Both the position numbers and the translations under genes were made by a program. DNA of 33,141 nucleotides from a bacterium (lineage in GTDB: Bacteria > Patescibacteriota > Microgenomatia > UBA1400 > UBA12108). A model generated the notes under the pieces. It did no database searches. It saw only the letters and a program-made list of their open reading frames with translations, and had not been told where the DNA came from. Positions 32,101 through 33,141 of this stretch are shown one piece after another (the stretch's first letter is position 1; every line of letters begins with the position of its first letter). The stretch is from NCBI GenBank assembly GCA_021788365.1, contig JAJYKS010000007.1, positions 1 through 33,141 on the forward strand, in the 5' to 3' direction.

Positions 32101-33141
32101 ATGTAGACTCTGCTTCTCATGCTGACGGTGGAGGGAATAATTATATGACCTGGAAAGGATCGGGGATTGCTGGCCGTAATGTTGCCTCAGGATATTCAAC
32201 TACTAATTCCTCCATATCTATTGTTAGTTCAGTTGTTAACGACGTCTCCGCCGCCGTCATCCCCAACCAACCCACCCAAACTGTGACGGTGAGTGGGTGG
32301 GGGTATATCCAAGGGAGCGGCCTTGGAACGATGGCTGAAACAGTTAGATTACCATATAAATTCAACGACATTCCAAATATAGTAACCAACATAGGGGGCG
32401 CGACAAACAGTGGCGCGCCTACAAATCTTTCAAGTTGTACAACTGGCGCATTCGGTTACGGTACGATTGCTGCTTCCGCCTCTTCTGTAGGAAATTCTTC
32501 ATTTACGGTAAACATGACCATGCCTAGTGGTACTTTTAGCTCCTCATATTATTATTGCTACACCTGGACCGCAACCGGCACCGTCTCTCCTAAGCAGTTT
32601 GTGGCCGTGGCAACCCAAGTTGGCAATACGGTCATTAATGAAACTAACCAATCATCTATCAATGTTTATAATAACGGATCTGGTTATCCAAATAAAAAGA
32701 TCTTCCTTACTTCAAAAGGCGAACTCTATTACACGGAAGATCTCACTCTTGCCAGAGCAGAAGACCAGCTTTTGGTAAAACGGAACGTTGCAGGACTCAC
32801 TACAAATCAAACTGGCGCCAATGGGTTTGATTATTATTACAATCATCAGTCCACCTCTATCCCCTCATTGGGAAGTCTGGCCTATGTCCATAGCTTGTAT
32901 GTAACCGAAAATACATCAACCTATATAAACGGTGGAAACACTGTCTATTTTGGTGATGATGGGGGTCTAAAACTAATTCAAGAAAATAGTAACTACGGAA
33001 ATGCGAGCGACGCGGGTGGTGGAACACCTGGTGGTTCCGTCAAATACTACACCAAAGACTACATTTCCGAGGAAATGGTCGGGGATGTCCGCTTAATGAC
33101 ACCATTTGCCGGAACTTCTGCATTATCTACCAACACCACTC
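20139..33141 (+). CDS. Giant repetitive surface protein with cytoplasmic recombinase-type core-binding domains (partial)
   Basis: The frame is open from ATG 20139 to the window end, more than 4,330 residues without a stop; the 3' end is not seen. Residues about 5-115 and 128-215 each match the core-binding (SAM-like) domain of tyrosine recombinases (LTSRKLYLADIKRFLHWL; LSPLTVRSYKSDVTRYLHW with MSSATIERKGKSIARFATWY). No R..H-x-x-R..Y catalytic domain follows. Residues about 231-246 are array 8 (IGPIRPIRPIGPIRI). A membrane helix lies at about 288-306 (LLPFAILLLFTITLGVFSY). Outside are ISFQGRLENAGGTPITSAT, typical of tail-fibre-like proteins, many short beta repeats (SLPNSNTLTGVTNY, NVGIGTANPSYLLDVNGNA), then three long units starting at LMGGQTM (24180, 27660, 31359). 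Units 1 and 2 contain LamG/concanavalin-like domains. It is probably a cytosol-anchored surface fibre for adhesion. Confidence 0.88.
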   Translation, partial: MKPNTAHPTFDTILATCKQFLASTHLSLTSRKLYLADIKRFLHWLQASKTLSESKGSPLDILTQPSNYTSYMESLRNNGADKSVLLRALASLKQLGTVLSATYSIANPTDGFTLKQRSDLSEDRIFAENYIKPFTNQLESEHLSPLTVRSYKSDVTRYLHWASSNTPSTQMDAVLGTKNREKYLDHLRQIDGMSSATIERKGKSIARFATWYAGAYPHAVLPDSSSAHLASGIGPIRPIRPIGPIRIGSSVPEEPIDSVKKNNSRKRFFLPIPRLFGPGSELLGVRNLLPFAILLLFTITLGVFSYRQFSRDRVVLTEAYPSTPVTPNRQISFQGRLENAGGTPITSATNFVFKLFDAASAGTQLYSSGTCSVTPDSDGVFNTQIGSTCGSAITSDVFTQNANVYLEVTVGAETLTPRQQIATVAYALNSETLQGFPISATVSAVRNTVVPMNQWGEILVGEQNPRMTGVSGTFQISAPALSLATTTGSSGNITIAPDGTGQVNVNGNTTTTNFFNVADAQLSTGTLITGTVGNNTTGFKLLDLLSGTSPTSKFSVDASGNTTLAGTLSLPNSNTLTGVTNYIEASGGLAVGSGTTYKLTSTGDLYANNIYTGGTQRLDSAGNLTNIGTTQLHGVTYTWPSADAGSSGYVLSSNAGGTLSWVAQTGGGGSTYWRLATGALSPVNDTLDLLLGGNATGSAKIGLINVNSGTPTATIAGTTANVATYLNGNGTLGTTNAQTLTLGSISTGNVILAPGGTTALTAAGANLTAAGTLTLPSTNTLTGVTNYLQLSQGLSVGGGTTYYIAGNGNGNLNGLTLGAALALPNTNSLTGVSGYVQFNNGISVGAATAYHFDNTGNLVAQGVSGTSLTDSGLTPGSIVFAGMAGLLSQNNGNFYWDNTNKHLGVGASGTNLLGTLDLRSTLGTLPVATISGATSMASLMVDQSGVGDLLTASKSGATKFVVANNGNVGIGTANPSYLLDVNGNARIVGATFTNNVYFANSSDTTGYYVDVNGNAKFLDLIASDTGNPGLTVGNGSIGFAKIGGSTISDNAGNLTLASDTGTTDITGNATTTGYVTVGNGIINSGVADGTSALGFTLNTNNTLTGADAKLLSIKNNGTEKMYLDASGNLYVSGTITSGAGFSVTAVNKSGGTVAKKALVVLDPTNANAFTTTTTPYSKAVFGVVQGVEVNSDTNNNGACDANETCLIAVAGEVDVTIKNTTTVAKGDYLFTSDTAGSAFSSAKQYDGLVGVVSDTTNAGSGYVKMIFKVQPQVTASAAIDKTSKHNEYWLYANDYTAVNEGTNTNANLLARGLTFDNFYDNTKTDSANTTVSGPAPVGGAAAPYRAGLMGGQTMSAATTDNAGNTYLGSSTVNKVFYYDRTKDSIPQVQVELGIDPNWYNGVTLSVATTSAQFSQNSTTPQKNPNLSTSYNGSLIKATGTYSSNAKTIYITIKSPTTFDWTDYNGQAATGVTMTPGTAQALGATGVSATFTSASYNVGDVFKIASWFTEPSSSTRGAKAQFPERSNIVATASSVDVIDADTQKLWMRFSTGGTTINNSNMIGATADPLNSTTALNGEIITANTGTVSNSTTFIRFFSDEARIANATGGNGHKYNGGISQRNSGLGIITSIYANFNIVAPQANDVAAAVIPNQPTGQVTVSGWGYIQGAAATNVSEAVNLPYKFNNIPKVNISYTGAKPTTAPTSLSDCNAAYNRYTVWTGPVTTTGFSAFIGLTDAADGNMSSSYYFCYTWTATGVVSPKQFVAVATGSSSSNGGTTVINETDGTSINISIGSQSGGTVWQDKVAFANNTLYLGGGGTPTPTYLAVYYGVHGLSASETSWAQYRNGYYFVGQQSSGWSATGPVILGANGARFTSLVATPNTSTINSHSNTIYAGTASGLSVIQENQGGGNVADGSVESSGSVKYYTKDYVSEEMVGDVRGMWPLSASGALSLSDVSVKGNTLTNTGSVTAVSGVRGMGATFNGSNYLSIADNSSLNLSGGSTMSVGAWFKTTSSGTVIAKTQGGVSYPDFYLVVGAISSGKITFTMSVTAGTSQVAVTSNTTVNDGNWHYAIGSYDGANMNLYIDGKLDNTAARTGAVYHNASASLAIGAVLGTPNSSFLTGSVDEPFVTATALSASQVKHMYEVGARALQSHATTLGGGGADLNQELGGSVNTVGDARPDYNNQFMYVGTNDATNGRVSKISLNSDTNVKTYDKTTNTPTGGTLLANDNTNTLAVGYNLETVGSATSGVKTIGIDSYATATSGNFIGKTVTTAESFNQAYVWSQYTLDSSDASNTVAVWASNDGGSNYYQCNLTNTDSSQSPPEYEYFCQFNTPGTSLKTKFVMARGSTKTNTYITRYGVAWVSGDAVASAPGGNGLYTNTNTAVASGSYIDVAHNQGTNDLLTNAWINSQSVWKSLDASYQPAIAWAGKDTEKGVYHNAVNSYVPTAETTDTTTNLASGLLFDTFEDQTKTDSGSTTASITTQKPDDGAANYMTLQNRVQSGRVGLMGGQTMSAATTDNAGNTYLGSSTVNKVFYYDRTKDSIPQVQVELGIDPNWYNGVTLSVATTSAQFSQNSTTPQKNPNLSTSYNGSLIKATGTYSSNAKTIYITIKSPTTFDWTDYNGQAATGVTMTPGTAQALGTTGVSATFTSASYNVGDVFRIASWFVEPASATRGSKAQFPERSNVITQNNYTDIIDADTQKLWMRFNVVAWKTSYVALSANMLNGILYIANNNSAGSDGNLRRLNFAIDNDNYLYEGSTFKAIGAQTTIAARNIAGTSNVIIAPIGLVSRYANDVSAAVIPNQPTGQVTVSGWGYVAGDGVSTVLTEAVNFPYKFNTTPTVQVSWAGQVASTPTSLSSCATSGGSGAGLGSTTAAAVGTNTFNVSMAKNTNVFASGVYFCYTWTATGVVSPKQFVAVAEGTSIAGGATDVINETDGTVAHIMSANGAVNTLNYQSKVAIAGNNLYMGDGYLPSTGISSVDIYHGIHGLTSEAGVAQYRRGYYEVGAIGASFIPSILGTATGANQITSLAATAGTSTVDGKSNTLYIGTTSGLTVLQENQGSGNITDGSEESSGSVKYYTKDYVSEEMVGDIRGMWPLSSNGALSLTDASIKGDTLTNNGSVTAISGVRGMAASFNGSNYLSCTDAACGGTTKLDSGGTTWSYGAWYKTTMTGSGGTAGRIIGKWGNGTAGIASYLLSMGDSGTGKLRGVIQNSSATQGIVDDTTTSNDGSWHYAVVTYDGASLKLYRDGQLVNQTATTVTIADGTAGFAVGAADTPGYYFTGSIDEPFVTATALSAGQVKHMYEVGARALQSHATTLGGGGADLNQELGGSVNTVGDARPDYNNQFMYVGTNDATNGRVSKISLNSDTNVKTYDKTTNTPTGGTLLANDDTNTLAVGYNLETVGSATSGVKTMGVDDYATATSGSYYSKTYTLPQNIGSAVLWASPILDSADAGNTLTVKASVDGGSTYTTCTLASTDSAPTVPEKEYACTFPASGSSLKIRFDFARGSTKTNTYLVQYGISWLGQSGFKIEQTDNNTVRLYNYSGETQNLRLDVVTGGLGRNSGTISLAPSVADVNANSNTNSIWVNNTGTGGNLLKLQSGGTDVLSLTPTGNLTLTGDLHLTGKLYDSNVTSGISLGDASNSSLVGFGASSLVGALNELKNSNANISHNDYLDWANYYTAKAEGSNSNVNSALNGLFFDTFADSTKLDSANSTSSGAIQISDPSAAVKPSAPFRVGLMGGQTMSAGTTDNAGNTYLGSSTVNKVFYYDRTKDSIPQVQVELGIDPNWYNGVTLSVATTSAQFSQNSTTPQKNPNLSTTYNGSLIKATGTYSSNAKTIYITIKSPTTFDWTDYNGQAATGVTMTPGTAQALGTTGVSATFTSASYNVGDVFRIASWFVEPASATRGSKAQFPERSNIIGTLANNTSIIDADTQKLWMSFTGGNNNTAATMTMLGYESNSINALNGVIYSGTPNSNNVGLTMIRFNVDSASHADGGGNNYMTWKGSGIAGRNVASGYSTTNSSISIVSSVVNDVSAAVIPNQPTQTVTVSGWGYIQGSGLGTMAETVRLPYKFNDIPNIVTNIGGATNSGAPTNLSSCTTGAFGYGTIAASASSVGNSSFTVNMTMPSGTFSSSYYYCYTWTATGTVSPKQFVAVATQVGNTVINETNQSSINVYNNGSGYPNKKIFLTSKGELYYTEDLTLARAEDQLLVKRNVAGLTTNQTGANGFDYYYNHQSTSIPSLGSLAYVHSLYVTENTSTYINGGNTVYFGDDGGLKLIQENSNYGNASDAGGGTPGGSVKYYTKDYISEEMVGDVRLMTPFAGTSALSTNTT
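20287..20305. repeat. REP-like palindrome in the first core-binding domain
   Basis: CCCTGAGTGAATCGAAGGG, encoding TLSESKG in a loop of the first recombinase-type domain. Confidence 0.65.
20482..20519. repeat. Perfect 17-bp inverted repeat between the core-binding domains
   Basis: The arms start AGCAAAGATCCGATCTT and return as AAGATCGGATCTTTGCT around a TCCG loop. It encodes KQRSDLSEDRIFAE, the linker between the two recombinase-type domains. This is the longest perfect inverted repeat I found here. Confidence 0.85.
20830..20874. repeat. 9-bp-period array 8 (5 units)
   Basis: Units GCGGTATAG, GACCTATAC, GTCCAATAC, GTCCTATTG, GACCTATAC. It encodes GIGPIRPIRPIGPIRI between the core-binding domains and the membrane helix. 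Units begin at codon position 2. Confidence 0.85.
24180..27659 (+). repeat. Giant-protein unit 1 (1,160 codons)
   Basis: The unit begins LMGGQTMSAATTDNAGNTYL. It alternates blocks nearly identical to unit 2 (24180-24630; the AAAVIPNQPTGQVTVSGWGY block near 25075; YFCYTWTATGVVSPKQFVAV near 25375; SVKYYTKDYVSEEMVGD near 25900; HMYEVGARALQSHATTLGGG near 26560) with unrelated, AT-richer cassettes. A LamG-like domain lies at about 26060-26560 (FNGSNYLSIADNSS, NLYIDGKLDN). Bases 24181-24370 are identical to 27661-27850. Confidence 0.85.
27660..31358 (+). repeat. Giant-protein unit 2 (1,233 codons)
   Basis: Same block order as unit 1, with different cassettes between the conserved blocks. Its LamG-like domain (about 29530-30045) has FNGSNYLSCTDAACGG and LKLYRDGQLVN. 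After the HMYEVGARALQS block and the DKTTNTPTGGTLLAND block it contains a further section ending SLGDASNSSLVGFGASSLVG near 31090, so it is 219 bases longer than unit 1. Confidence 0.85.
31359..33141 (+). repeat. Giant-protein unit 3 (cut by window end)
   Basis: It starts LMGGQTMSAGTTDNAGNTYL and follows the same order through YYCYTWTATGTVSPKQFVAV (about 32550) and SVKYYTKDYISEEMVGDVRL (about 33040). The text after EEMVGDVR differs from units 1 and 2 (LMTPFAGTSAL instead of GMWPLS), so the LamG part may be absent or different here. Confidence 0.8.

Overview
The window looks like a chromosomal segment of a Candidate Phyla Radiation bacterium (Patescibacteria, probably the Microgenomates side; the rank below phylum is a guess). 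Signs of this are a ComEC split into a separate membrane channel gene and a metallo-beta-lactamase gene, many secreted beta-sandwich proteins with few enzymes, a giant repetitive surface protein, and coding sequences peppered with small palindromic repeats. Stops at TGA, TAG and TAA all fit genetic code 11. No rRNA, tRNA or CRISPR array was seen.

Layout. 1-160 holds a likely T-box leader on the minus strand, whose gene lies outside the window. 161-819 holds a small hypothetical gene and a possibly frameshifted two-helix membrane gene, both minus. 865-5120 (+) is a secretion cluster: two WxL-like surface proteins, a membrane-anchored DUF916-like partner, a dockerin-tailed secreted protein and a membrane-anchored cohesin protein. 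5171-5416 (+) is a Xre-type regulator. 5421-12087 (-) is a housekeeping block: comEA, comEC, the ComEC-type hydrolase, a DMT/EamA transporter, leuS and a small membrane protein. 12212-13837 (+) has a membrane protein with a HisKA-like tail and a DUF4239 (bestrophin-like) protein. 13858-19418 (+) holds two more surface-protein/anchor pairs and an Ig-like single-pass protein. 19461-19973 (+) is a four-helix-bundle (23S intervening-sequence family) protein. From 20139 to the window end one reading frame stays open for more than 4,330 codons: a giant cell-surface protein with an N-terminal cytoplasmic part made of two tyrosine-recombinase core-binding domains without a catalytic domain, one membrane helix, a tail-fibre-like region, and three units of about 1,160-1,230 residues.

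How the genes fit together. Much of the plus-strand content builds the cell surface: secreted WxL-like proteins paired with membrane proteins of WxL-interacting architecture, a cohesin-dockerin pair, and a giant fibre. comEA/comEC/hydrolase would serve DNA uptake.

The most unusual signal is at DNA level. Eight arrays of a 9-bp unit, GWC-N-TAT-NN (often the palindromic form GWC-N-TATA-N), usually five units long, lie between 17152 and 20874. They sit in four adjacent genes in two different reading frames and in one intergenic gap. Related short-period arrays of 7 bp (5121-5148, 13871-13968) and about 8 bp (7694-7760) also occur. Three signal peptides are encoded largely by such arrays. Several genes appear to use a leaderless start with the pattern TATAMT-GGWNNC-ATG.
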